Shown here: positions 1 to 9,401 of the stretch, in pieces | Numbering within the stretch: position 1 is the first letter of the stretch | How the letters are laid out: each line of letters begins with the position of its first letter | Assembly (NCBI GenBank): GCA_032718865.1 | Contig: JALUTQ010000020.1 | Location: 434,001 to 498,000 of the forward strand | DNA length: 64,000 bases | DNA from: Tilletia caries | Taxonomy: Eukaryota > Basidiomycota > Exobasidiomycetes > Tilletiales > Tilletiaceae | Reading direction: 5' to 3' | Notes under the pieces: model-generated | What the model saw: only the letters and a program-made list of their open reading frames with translations | Told to the model about the DNA's origin: nothing | Databases searched by the model: none | Position numbers and translations under genes: made by a program

Positions 1-140
1 AATTGCGTTCGCCCACACTCGCGAGACATATTGAGCAGACTCACATCTTCGGGCAAAGTCTCTGCGCGAATGTGTATGGCCACAGCGAGAGCCAGGAGCG
101 CGAAGAAGTAGATGGTTTTGGTGTTGGGAACGAAGTGCAT
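1..140 (-). CDS. Small secreted peptide gene, copy 0 (3' part outside window)
   Basis: Exon 1 reads leftward from the ATG at 140-138 to position 45, followed by a GTGAGT donor. Its second exon lies beyond the left edge. The 32 codons encode a short N-region, a hydrophobic core (FALLALAVAIHI) and the acidic ending ETLPED. They are the same as exon 1 of the gene at 1806, because both lie on the arms of one inverted repeat. By analogy with the complete copies, the missing exon should encode about 22 residues ending in a cysteine pair. Function unknown; a secreted peptide is inferred from the signal sequence. Confidence 0.6.
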   Translation of the reverse strand, partial: MHFVPNTKTIYFFALLALAVAIHIRAETLPEDVSLLNMSRECGRTQ

Positions 141-365
141 GGTCTTTGTGGGTAACGCGAAGCTGAATGCGGAAAAGTGATGGGGGAAAGTGGGTGCTGG
201 AAGGAAGAGAATCGGCTTCTGTCAGATCATGTTGCCACCTTTTAAGTGCTTTTGGTTGACGCGTTGATGGAGCTGGCGGAGAAACTTACAGCAGCAGCGG
301 TTGAGCCTAGTCGGGCTTTAGTTCTTCAATATGTCGTCACTCGTCGGACCTCTCGGAACTCGCTG
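1..365. repeat. Left arm of large inverted repeat
   Basis: This stretch matches the reverse complement of about 1595-1945 almost base for base, with a few substitutions and small indels near the inner end. The arm continues past the left edge of the window. It carries the promoter and exon 1 of one small secreted-peptide gene. The spacer of about 1.2 kb holds another, diverged copy of the gene. Confidence 0.9.
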
Positions 366-1180
366 AGGGCGAGAAGACCATCGCTAGTGTGAGGCATGAG
401 CTGCTCGTGCTGCGAGTTCTTCGCCACCCTTCTTTCCAACACCAGGTCTCATCTGTCTCACGTTCTGAGAGTGACATGACCTGGGAACCAGCGCGATCTG
501 GGCGTTTGCATCGCATCTCCTATATCGTTTTGGGTGAACCTCCCGCCATTGCTGTGCTGATTGCCGAACCTGGACCAGGGTGCTCGCCTCGTGTCAAGCG
601 TATGAGTTGGAGATGGTGTTTCCGCTGTTGGCTGATTCGCGGTATTCCCCGCCCGTCCCCTTGAGACACTTCCTAATTCCTTCGAAGCCTTGGGTGTCCA
701 TCATGTTCCGAGGAGGCGGACGACTTGCGAAGCCATCGTGAGGAGTCCGCCTCAACGTCCGACATGTTTCCTAAACAGGCTACTACAGCGGAATGAAAGG
801 AAAGGAGCGTAAGAACGAGAGCAACTACGTAGCTGGTGCAACGTACGAGAAGAAGAGATCGGTCGCTGGTAAATAATGTGGAATGGAGGTGAGATGGCCG
901 GGACCATGTGCTGCCGACTTATCCCTCCAATCTTTCCGCCCTTAGTCCTGCCTTTCCTTTCAGAGAAGCATAACAACGGCCGGGTTCCACCTTGAACCCA
1001 CGGGCTCGGCGGAATGCGGATCAAGGCGTCAGGAACCCTCGTCGATCGTGGTAGAGCATGCTAGAAGCGATGGAATATAGTGATGCCGCTTTGAAGCTTC
1101 CGAGGAGCTCTCCTGCCGGAGGCCGTACCCCAAATGAGCTCGACGGAGGCCTGGGAGTACGTTACACATCTCACTCAAAA
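366..1180. other. Spacer without recognisable gene
   Basis: This is the spacer of the inverted repeat, upstream of the peptide gene at 1320. Open frames here (389-664 plus, 752-1024 minus) have no recognisable domain, no coherent splice extension and no signal peptide. I see no gene. Confidence 0.5.
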
Positions 1181-1190
1181 AGGTATATAG
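1181..1190 (+). promoter_or_regulatory. TATA box of the peptide gene at 1320
   Basis: AGGTATATAG lies about 135 bp before the ATG at 1320. A very similar AAGGTATAAA lies about 110 bp before the related gene at 3056. The equivalent place before the copy at 1806 has only TTAAAAGG (1701-1708). The shared AAAGGTATA context supports a real core promoter element. Confidence 0.55.
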
Positions 1191-1319
1191 TAAGGCTCTG
1201 CCCTCTCAGAAGCCTGACAGATCTGTTCTCTCACTCACTCTCCCTCATTGCCCTTCGTCGCATTCGAGAAACCTCTCCTTCCAAAGTCGACCATCCTCCA
1301 AACTCTCAAGAGAAACACC

Positions 1320-1575
1320 ATGAATGTCGTGCCCAGCAGCATCTTCATCACCTTCTTCGCCATCCTGTTCCTTGCCGTGAGCATGACGACTTATGCCAAA
1401 GATCACGATGTGAACCTTCTCTGCTTCGCAGCTTCTATGCCCTTCGGTCGCTGAAATGTTCATGTTGATCTCTTTTCGCCCGAAGACCCGCGATGAAGGC
1501 GCCTACGCCGATCCAGCACCGCAGCCATGGCTTCCGCCCCCGACACACGGCCAAGATCCTGGCGCCTGTTGCTGA
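1320..1575 (+). CDS. Small secreted peptide with C-terminal CC, copy 1
   Basis: Two exons, 1320-1409 and 1486-1575, are joined by a phase-0 intron (GTGAAC...GAAG). They give a 59-residue product. The start is a signal sequence (FITFFAILFLAVSMTTYA, about residues 9-26). The predicted mature peptide is acidic and then proline-rich (PQPWLPPPTHG) and ends GACC at the stop. Gene structure, intron position and the cysteine pair at the extreme C terminus match the copies at 1806 and 3056, although the mature sequence has diverged strongly. It lacks a CaaX ending, so it is not an ordinary farnesylated pheromone precursor. Export and processing are inferred; function unknown. Confidence 0.65.
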
Positions 1576-1594
1576 TGCATATCAGCCTTGCGAG

Positions 1595-1945
1595 ATCCGA
1601 GAGGTCCGACGACATATTGAAGAACTAAAGCCCGAATAGGCTCACCGCTGCTGTTGTAAGTTTCTCCACCAGCTCCGCCAGCTCCGTCAACCAAAAGCAC
1701 TTAAAAGGTGGCAACATGATCTGACAGAAGCCGATTCTCTTCCTTCCAGCACCCACTTTCCCCCATCACTTTTCCGCATTCAGCTTCGCGTTACCCACAA
1801 AGACCATGCACTTCGTTCCCAACACCAAAACCATCTACTTCTTCGCGCTCCTGGCTCTCGCTGTGGCCATACACATTCGCGCAGAGACTTTGCCCGAAGA
1901 TGTGAGTCTGCTCAATATGTCTCGCGAGTGTGGGCGAACGCAATT
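1595..1945. repeat. Right arm of large inverted repeat
   Basis: Reverse complement of the first 365 bases or so of the window. It contains the proximal promoter, start codon, signal-peptide exon and donor site of the peptide gene at 1806. The arms end inside that gene's intron, so the second exons need not be part of the visible inverted duplication. Confidence 0.9.
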
Positions 1946-2066
1946 GTGGAACGTTCACTGAATCAACTATTCTTCCTTCCTTTCATTTGTTCTGAAGGAC
2001 GTCTCTGACGATTATAGACCTCCCCGCGCAAACCCTATCCATGATCCTTGTAGGCCACACTGCTAG
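1806..2066 (+). CDS. Small secreted peptide with C-terminal CRPHC, copy 2
   Basis: Exons 1806-1901 and 1998-2066 are joined by a 96-nt phase-0 intron (GTGAGT...GAAG). The product has 54 residues. Residues 1-27 form a signal sequence (hydrophobic core IYFFALLALAVAIHI). The mature part of about 28 residues starts with acidic ETLPEDDVSDD, continues proline-rich and ends DPCRPHC. The copy at 3056 ends SPCYPHC, so the pattern P-C-x-P-H-C at the stop is conserved while the middle varies. That pattern suggests a disulfide or metal-binding tail, or a processing signature. No family recognised; effector or signalling peptide is a guess. Confidence 0.7.
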
Positions 2067-2940
2067 AGATCTCCGAACCGAGCAGCAGCAGGTGAAAGCA
2101 TCGAGCCGGTCCGTCCGCATCAGGCATCTCCCTCGACACCGATGCGATTCGTTGCGAAGCTCATTAAACTTCGAGCGCCGACTTTCGGCTGTGACCACGA
2201 ACGCGTTCATCTCCCTCCCCATCGACTTTATCGCTTGCTTCTCTGTGTTCGTAGGCTTCCTCTTTAGCCATACGTACATGGCATGTCGAAATAGCATTGC
2301 CATCGTTCCCGTTCTATAGACCAGCGTTCGACTTTCGTTGTTGCCGAAAGAGAAGCAAACGACGAGAACCAATTCGAGCGGAGCGGCAACGAAGACCTAT
2401 CTTCTTCTTCTGACCTTCTGACCTTCTGACCTTCTGACCTTCTGACCTTCTGACCTTCTGACCTTCTGACCTTCTGACCTTCTGACCTTCTCTCTCCAGT
2501 ATAGGAGCTGGCATAGACCGCACAGTCAGAACCGAGGGCGGACAGCGTGACGCTGTTCTCATCTCAAGGTTGATCCTCTCGCTTCGCCAGTCGCCTTCTT
2601 CCCTCGATTGCTGGGCGAGGGAGAGGGCATCGATGTCGAAGGCTTCCCAAAAAGGGACCAAGACGAACCGGACGCTTCGAAGCTAGGAACGATCCGCCAG
2701 ACGGACAAGACACAAGCGAGACGAGCACTGGGCACATGGTCGCAACGCTCAAAGGACGGTGTGCGATCCCCAGCAAGTCACCGGCGCGCAGGTTTCCCTC
2801 CGGCACGCCAGCGGCGAGATGAAATCGCTGTCGCACTCGTCGACAGCCGGGTTTTGGACACGCCGTAGCGATGTGAGCTATGTACGTTGCAAAGGCCGTA
2901 TGTACAGATGTAGTCCTGTGCTGTGAGACTGACCTTCAGA
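2067..2940. other. Intergenic, contains a minisatellite
   Basis: No gene recognised. Open frames on both strands here cross the 8-bp tandem repeat and have no domain. The segment separates peptide-gene copies 2 and 3. Confidence 0.5.
2408..2487. repeat. Minisatellite, 10 x TTCTGACC
   Basis: Ten uninterrupted copies of the 8-bp unit TTCTGACC, with an imperfect (CTT)n lead-in and a TTCTCTCT run-out. Because 8 is not a multiple of 3, frames through it repeat every 24 bases, which explains the artefactual repeated peptide on the minus strand. Confidence 0.95.
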
Positions 2941-2944
2941 AAGG

Positions 2945-2950
2945 TATAAA
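2945..2950 (+). promoter_or_regulatory. TATA box of the peptide gene at 3056
   Basis: TATAAA in the context AAAGGTATAAAGAG, 111 bp before the start codon. The leader in between contains a long poly-C run (about 2983-3002). Confidence 0.6.
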
Positions 2951-3055
2951 GAGCGACGATTTGGATTCACACAAGTCCCCCCCTTCCCCCCCCCCCCCCC
3001 CCAAAACACTCTTCCTTACACACTTTGCGACCCTTAACCATTACCCACAAGCACC

Positions 3056-3336
3056 ATGAAGCCCTTCTCCAGCAGCAAGGTCATCTACCTCTTCGCCCTC
3101 CTAGCCCTGGCTATGGCCATGACTGCCAGCACCACAGATGTGCCCGAACATGTGAGTCTGCCCCAGTTCCCTCGCCTTCGTTGCGCGAATGCAATTTATG
3201 CATGTTACAGAACGTTCGGTGACCCGTGACCCAATCTTCTCTTTTCTTCTCCCCTCGTTTTCTCAAGGTCGAGCCCGAGGACTACGCTGGACCTGGCCCT
3301 AACAACAGGCACAGCCCTTGCTATCCACACTGCTAG
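3056..3336 (+). CDS. Small secreted peptide with C-terminal CYPHC, copy 3
   Basis: Exons 3056-3151 and 3268-3336 are joined by a phase-0 intron (GTGAGTCTG...CTCAAG). The product has 54 residues, the same length as the copy at 1806, with the junction after codon 32 in both. The signal sequence (VIYLFALLALAMAMTAS) ends near residue 25. The mature part starts acidic (TTDVPEHVEPEDY), passes through a Gly/Pro/Asn segment and ends SPCYPHC. The first dozen intron bases also match copy 2, so these are tandem paralogues. It has its own TATA box. Biological role unknown. Confidence 0.72.
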
Positions 3337-3736
3337 AGGACACCCCCCGAACCCGGAGGCATTGAGGTGACCCGTTGGGCAGCGTTGGGTCGGCATGGCG
3401 CACGTTGCCTCGACGGTCGATCCCGCTTCTTGCCCAGCTCGTCGATGCACTTCAAACCTTCACTCCGACCGCGGCGAAGAACGTTTGTCGTCCAGCGCTA
3501 TCCAGTGACCTCGGTGCTACCACTGTTCCCCTCACTACATTCCCCTCCACCATCAATTCCATGTGCCGAATCTCACAGCGAACGTGTTAAATCGCTAAAC
3601 CTGCTCGGGCTTGAAATACTGGAAGGATTAGGTCTCGTCGAAAGGATAGAGACGATCTCTCTTTCAACACAATGTCTACAATTGATCAAAGGCAACCCAC
3701 ACAAACGATTGGGCACGTTCTCAAAGATACAGTGAC
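3337..3736. other. Intergenic, no gene seen
   Basis: Downstream of the peptide gene cluster and of the 3' end of MTR4. Short open frames only; no recognisable product. Confidence 0.5.
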
Positions 3737-3815
3737 CTAGAGCAAGGTGTCAAAGAAACGAAGAAGGGTCAGACTGGGCCTGCAGTTGTCAAGGTCACAA
3801 GAGCCAAAAGTAAAC

Positions 3816-6800
3816 TCACGGAGAGAAAATGATGCTAGCCTCCCGCTCAAGCAACGCCAAACTAGACTCAAACTTGCCCTCGAGCTCAAGATTGCCAATG
3901 GCTTTGGCAGCGGCGACCATCTGGCGGATGAGCTCGGAAAGCCGTCGGAAGGCACGGATGATCGAGCCTTCGAAGACGTCCGACGTCTTTTTGTTAGTTC
4001 CGCCAGAGGTAGTTTCGTCAGTGAGTTATGTATACGAGGAACACCATTCTTGACGTCCGATTGAAGGGCACACTCACTTTGCAGATATCAACAAACTTCT
4101 GCCCGCGGCACCACATCAGCACAGCCTCCATCAGCTCCACGCGGAAGCTCTGCACGTATTCGTCCTCATTCACCGGCAGTCGACTCTCGATGGAAACCTT
4201 GGCGATCCGCCGGGCCATCTCCTGCATCGTCCGCAGCGGCTGCTGCAGTTCTTCCCGTAGTCGGACCTTGGCGTCGCTCTGCAAAGTGAAGGGAGAGAGG
4301 TGAGTGTTCCCTGGGAGAGCGTGCGGCGAGCGGGCAAAGTAAATGCACTCACCTTCTCGTTGAACACAAAGCAACTCAACAGCGCCGCGCAGTGCTCCGC
4401 CGTGAGCTCGTTAAAGACACCATTGAACATCATCTCCGTCAGCAGCAGCTCATCACCCGAGCTAATCTCGCAAGCGACCCGACCCTTCTTCTCCACCACG
4501 TCGTCCGCGGTGGTAAAGCCCAGTCGGCGGAGGACCCGCTTGCGACACTTGAGTTCGTCGAGCTGGATCACGTTCTGCACAGCTTCGATCTTCGCCTTGA
4601 GTTCCTGACAGGCCTTGTCCGCGTCCATCTTCTGCGAGTAGGCCTCGTATAGCGCAGGCAGGTCCTCACTCTTCGCGATGGAGGACTCGGACAGGTGCTT
4701 CTCGACCAGGGCGACCTTCTGGACCGTCGTCTTGAACTCGTCCGAGGTGATCTTCATGTCCTTCACAGGCTCGAGTTGGGGCAGGCCTTTGGGGAACCGC
4801 TTCTTGATCTCGACCAGATGGCGCCGGACGGTCTCGAGGGAGTCGCGATTCCGAAGATCGGTGGGCAGGTGCAACTTGATCCCGCTGAATTCGCGTACTG
4901 TGGAGAGAAGGATGGGAAGCAAAAGGACTTTGCCCATCGTCTTGGGCGGACACGGCTTCACGCCACCCGTGGAGAGCGCCTCGGCATTGTTATCCTTGCT
5001 ACCCTTGACCGGATCGACGCTGCTCTCGTCGCAAAGCAGAAGACAGTCGACGATATAGTGGCGCTGGGCAGGCTCGCTCTCATCCAAAGTTTGCCCCTTC
5101 GCAGGTACCTTCTTCCGGAAGCTCACCGCGACGCCCCACCCGAAGTCAAGCTCACCATGCTGGACACGAATGATACGGCCCGTTTGCAGGAAGGGAAGCG
5201 AATAGTGTGGGTTCGTGATGATGCTCACGTAGTCCTCCTTCAGTTTCTCCGCTTGCTGGCGCAGGTTGTAGTACTGTGCCACGTCATCCTCTCGCTCAAC
5301 AGAGATCGCATCCCGTGCCTGCTCCGCCGCTTGCAGTTCCTCCTCGAGCCCGGGGATGCTCGCTCGACTTTGGAAGGTGAAGAAGGACCGCTCGAGCATG
5401 TACTCGGGGGAGATACCTTCGACGCGCATCAGGTTGAGGATCATGTTGTAACCGAGATGGAAGGCACTGTCGAGACGGTCAGCTTCGCCTTTGACCATGG
5501 CCTTCGCGTCCGGAGGCTCCAGCTTTTCATCGAACATCATAATGACGATGCCTCGCTCATCAAGACCACGTCGACCTGCTCGCCCGGACATCTGTGGACA
5601 ATACGAATGATCAGGATCATGATGGCTATTCGAATCAAAGAGCGCATGACTGATAATACTCACTTGAATAAACTCGCCCGACGTCAGATTCCTCCGCGCT
5701 TGACCGTCCCACTTCTGCACCGCGGTGAATACGACCGTCTTGGCAGGCATGTTGAGCCCGATGGAGAACGTCTCGGTCGCAAAGAGGACCTTGATCAGAC
5801 CTTCCTGGAACAGGATCTCGATGACCTCCTTGAGGATGGGAAGCAGACCGCCGTGATGGATCCCGATGCCGCGCTTGAGAAGCGGCAGAATACTCTCGAT
5901 TTGCGGCAGAGCCTGGTCTTCGGCACTGAGGGCTCCAATCGCATTCTTGAAGACCATCTCCACCATGCCCTTCTCCTCCTCCATGTTGAACTCGAGCTTG
6001 CTCATCTGAAGCGCCAAGGCCTCGCACTCCCGCTTGGAGAAGGAGAAGACGATGACCGGGTTGTAGTTCTTCATCATGATCATCTTGATGATCTTATAGA
6101 TGTCCGAGTCCTCCTTCTTCCCACCCTTGCGAGTCTGACCTTTCTTCCCGCCTTTCTGACCTGCGCCACTCGTTGTGCTGGCCGGGTCCTCGCCTCGCGA
6201 CGAAGCAAGAGCGCCCATGGCTTTTTGGAAGTTATCTTCGCGGAAAGTCCCTCGCTCGTCGACGATGAGGTGGATGCCGTCGCTTCCTGTGGGGAAGAAG
6301 TAGTGTTGGAGAGGAGTGGGCCGGAAGTCGGTGTAGACGACATGGCAAGGCTGGTCATGCAAGGCTGCGATCCACTCGGCGAACTGCATGGCGTTTGGGA
6401 TGGTGGCGGACAGGAAGACGTAGCGGACCTTTCGAGGGAGTAGGATGATGGTTTCCTCCCATACCACGCCGCGTTCTTGAGGTGGAAAGCGATTGATTGT
6501 GAGCTAAATGCTAGGAATTGGGAGACCGCAGCGCGCAGTGGATGGACATACCTGCATCTCGCATGTAGTGAATCTCATCGAAGATAACCCACGCCACCTC
6601 GCGCATGATCTCCGAGCCTCTATAGAGCATTGACCGCAGAATCTGGAGAAGGGCCAAGGCGAGGTCAGGATGAATAAGGAGATAGCCAAGAATTTTCTGT
6701 TCGGAAGACGACGAACCTCTGTTGTCATGACGAGACAAGACGCGCTTGGGTTGATGGTAACATCACCCGTCATGAGACCGACATCCTTGAAGTCGGCCTG

Positions 6801-7475
6801 GAGCTCTCTGTACTTCTGATTGGACAGTGCCTGAGAGGCGAGCATTTGACATGCATGCAAGCGTGTTTCATTAGACCAGTACGACAACGGAAGAAAAGTG
6901 ATTTTGAACGGAGAGAAAAGGAGAGCACTGACCTTGATGGGACTTGTGTATACCACCCGCTGTCTCTCGCTCAGGGCCTTGGCAATGGCGTACTCTGCGA
7001 CGACGGTCTTTCCGGCACTTGTATGCGCGGACACGAGGACGGACTCGCCGCGCTCTATGCTGTCGATGGACCTCCTCTGGAAGGGATCGAGAGTGAAGGG
7101 ATATACGCGTGCGGGTGGCTCGGCGGGCACGTGCTGTTCGATGGGGATGTAGTTGTATGCAGAGTTGGGCGGGAGGGCGACCTGATGCCGGAGCGAGTGG
7201 GAGATCTTGAGCACGGTACCGGCGGGCACGGAGCTGTCTCCCGCTTTTGAGTCCGCACTGCTGGATGAAGCTACGCCTTCTGTTGCTATTGTGGTGATCT
7301 CGCGCTCGATGGTCTCTACGACGCTGTCTGTGACTATGGGCGCTTGTTCGCCGGCTGCGACGGGGGCCGGGTGGGCATCGATCTTGGGCCGCTTTGACTT
7401 GCTGATGCTGCGCGAACTTGAGCTTGCTGCTGACCCGTTCGCAGGGTCTGCGGCGCGCTTCTCCGGTCTCGCCAT
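3816..7475 (-). CDS. MTR4: ATP-dependent RNA helicase Mtr4
   Basis: Seven exons on the minus strand: 7475-6933, 6830-6717, 6642-6552, 6475-5664, 5591-4353, 4278-4078, 3986-3816. They total 1,056 codons plus stop, close to the usual Mtr4 size. Seen: Walker A (SAHTSAGKT), DEVH-type box as [14 protein letters not shown], the SGRAGRRG motif VI that opens exon 5, the arch/KOW insertion, and the C-terminal helical DSHCT domain with DVFEGSIIR. Family knowledge: Mtr4 is the helicase of TRAMP and the nuclear exosome (5.8S 3' trimming, RNA surveillance). The last splice acceptor (AAAAAG/ACG) is weak. The TGA at 3816 overlaps a GTGAGT; a 40-nt intron there would extend the tail to a TAG at 3737 (ending SLTLLRFFDTLL), which might replace the usual SLYL terminus. 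It shares a divergent promoter with BCKDHB. Confidence 0.95.
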
Positions 7476-7916
7476 CACGAGCGCGCGCTGTCGTCTCCGT
7501 GCTGCTGCTGTCTGAGTCTGAGCTCCCGTACACCTTGCGAGCTGCGAGAAGATCGAAGCTGTGGCCTGTGTGGTTGCGGCAAAGCTGCTCCCAAGATTTT
7601 TGGCCCGATCTCGACTCTTCCTCAGAACCACGTGGGCTGCACTCTCGGCCGAGAAGCCGCACCACGTGACCAACACGGTTATGCGCGGCTCGGTGTGATT
7701 TCAAAAGCGGTCTATTTTTGGGGAGCTGCCCTTGTTTTTTGGCTTTGTCCACCTCCTCCTCTCGCTGATCTCCTCCCTCGCACTCACTCATCCGCCGTTT
7801 ACCTTTGGCAGGATTACCGGCTGGACAGACACAGACAGACACAGACGCGGACGCGGACAGAGCGGACAGGATCGAAGCGGAGGACCACCACCATTACTTC
7901 TGCCAGCCTAACAACC
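7476..7916. promoter_or_regulatory. Bidirectional promoter MTR4 / BCKDHB-uL10m
   Basis: This is the 441-bp gap between divergent start codons. It contains two CACGTG palindromes (7629-7634 and 7663-7668), 28 bp apart, near the centre of the gap. CACGTG is the core site of Cbf1/bHLH-type regulators in fungi; that such a factor acts here is inference. A pyrimidine-rich block (about 7745-7800) lies on the BCKDHB side. Confidence 0.5.
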
Positions 7917-9401
7917 ATGCTGACCCCCGCACGATCAACAGCAGCAGCAGCAGCCATGCGCACAGCAGCGAGGAGGTATGCAACCGCAGCCGCAGCCGCA
8001 GCGTCCTCCTCCTCATCAGCAAAGGCATCGCCCATCGCAAGTCTGCTGCGAACAAGCCCAGCAGCAGCCCTCGACACCCCCGGCCTCACCTTCACAAACA
8101 GCACCGGGTCCGCCTCGTCTAACAGGCACCCGCACGCCCCGGCCCAAAAAACGGCCAACATCAACATGTGTACTGTGCGTATCCGTTCCTCCCCCTCCCA
8201 GCCACTGTCCATCGTCCGCAACGTATCAGCAGCCATCGTCGCCCCATCGTCCCTGTCTCTGTCTCCGTCTCTGTCTCTGTCCTCGTCCCGCCATCAACCG
8301 TCCCTACGCTCCTTCTCAACCTCTACCTCGTCAAGAGCAACACCAGCCACAGCCCCCTCCGCCGCTTCGTCTTCAGCAATTGCCGCTCCTCTGCCCCCGC
8401 TCAAGAAGGTCCGGAAAACATACAGCCCAGATCGCAAGTACCCACAGCGCAAGACCTTCCTCTACAATGCCTACGCCCGCCTGCTCTCCTCCTCCAATCT
8501 CCTCGTCTTGCTCCAATACGGAAACTTGACAGTAGCCGAGTGGAACAAGCTCCGGGCCGACCTTGCAGCTGTGCCCCTCCCAGCCGGTTCTCACCCTGGC
8601 ACACCCCGGGCTGGCATCGTCGCCGTTCGCGCTGCGCTCCTTTCCGCATTGCTCAAGTCCCACCCTAACAAGCAAGTGCAAGAGCTCTCCCACGCGTGTT
8701 CGGGTCCACTTGCCTTCCTCTACTTCCCCACCGCCGCACTCGTCAGCTCCGTCGCGTCCGAGCGAAAGTCGCAGCAGGGCTCTGACGACAGTGCGTCCCC
8801 AGATGCGAAGAAGGAAGCAAGTTCTCCTGCCCAACAGGAAGATGCGCCGCCCACCATTGACGACATCGACCCTCGATACGTCGAAAAGGTGCTCGTCGTC
8901 CTCGACCGCGCCTTTGGAGGAAAAGCCGTCCCTGCCCCACCCAGGGATCTGGACCCCTTCTCACCCGCAGCAACAGCAGGCAACAACTCCGGCCTGCTGG
9001 GCAACCCACGTCTACTCCCCCTCGGCGCCCTCTTCTACCCTGCCCGAGCCGTCCAGCCAGCAGCCAGCAGCGCAGACGGTGACAAGCCGAGTACTCCACA
9101 GCCCGCGTCCTCTGCCATCCCAGCCGGACTCGCACCCGTGCCGGAGTCGGAACAACCCCCGACCCGACTCCTGCCTGTGCTCTCCCTCCGCGCCATTGCA
9201 TCCCACTTGCCGGACATCCACACCCTCCGGGCCCAGATGGTCGGCTTGCTCGGCGCCCCTGCCCAAAGCCTCGTCGGCGTCCTCAGCAGCGCGGGTGGGG
9301 CGGGACTGGTCAGGGTGCTCAAGGGCTATGTTGCCACACTCGAGAAGGAGGGCGAGGGCTCGTCTCCTTCAAAGAAGGAGGATGGTGCGGAGCAGAAGTG
9401 A
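7917..9401 (+). CDS. Mitochondrial large-subunit ribosomal protein uL10m, nested in BCKDHB
   Basis: One uninterrupted frame runs from the BCKDHB start codon through exon 1 and its donor site into intron 1, ending at TGA 9399-9401 (494 codons). Only three methionines precede the ribosomal domain: 7917, 7956 and 8166. The last lies 9 bases before the BCKDHB donor. If used, it gives a 411-residue protein with its own Arg/Ser-rich presequence containing LRSFSTS, a typical matrix-processing context. The domain starts around 8419 with [16 protein letters not shown] and [11 protein letters not shown], as in fungal uL10m (yeast Mrpl11). The C-terminal half is Ala/Pro-rich and ends in a charged tail. 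Assignment to uL10m is by pattern recognition. Expression by intron retention, an internal promoter or an internal start is inference. Confidence 0.75.
   Translation: MLTPARSTAAAAAMRTAARRYATAAAAAASSSSSAKASPIASLLRTSPAAALDTPGLTFTNSTGSASSNRHPHAPAQKTANINMCTVRIRSSPSQPLSIVRNVSAAIVAPSSLSLSPSLSLSSSRHQPSLRSFSTSTSSRATPATAPSAASSSAIAAPLPPLKKVRKTYSPDRKYPQRKTFLYNAYARLLSSSNLLVLLQYGNLTVAEWNKLRADLAAVPLPAGSHPGTPRAGIVAVRAALLSALLKSHPNKQVQELSHACSGPLAFLYFPTAALVSSVASERKSQQGSDDSASPDAKKEASSPAQQEDAPPTIDDIDPRYVEKVLVVLDRAFGGKAVPAPPRDLDPFSPAATAGNNSGLLGNPRLLPLGALFYPARAVQPAASSADGDKPSTPQPASSAIPAGLAPVPESEQPPTRLLPVLSLRAIASHLPDIHTLRAQMVGLLGAPAQSLVGVLSSAGGAGLVRVLKGYVATLEKEGEGSSPSKKEDGAEQK

Noticed and set aside
4695..6443. 582-codon frame on the plus strand opposite MTR4
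   Set aside because: It is the complement of the conserved helicase exons. It has no domain and exists because of codon bias on the coding strand.
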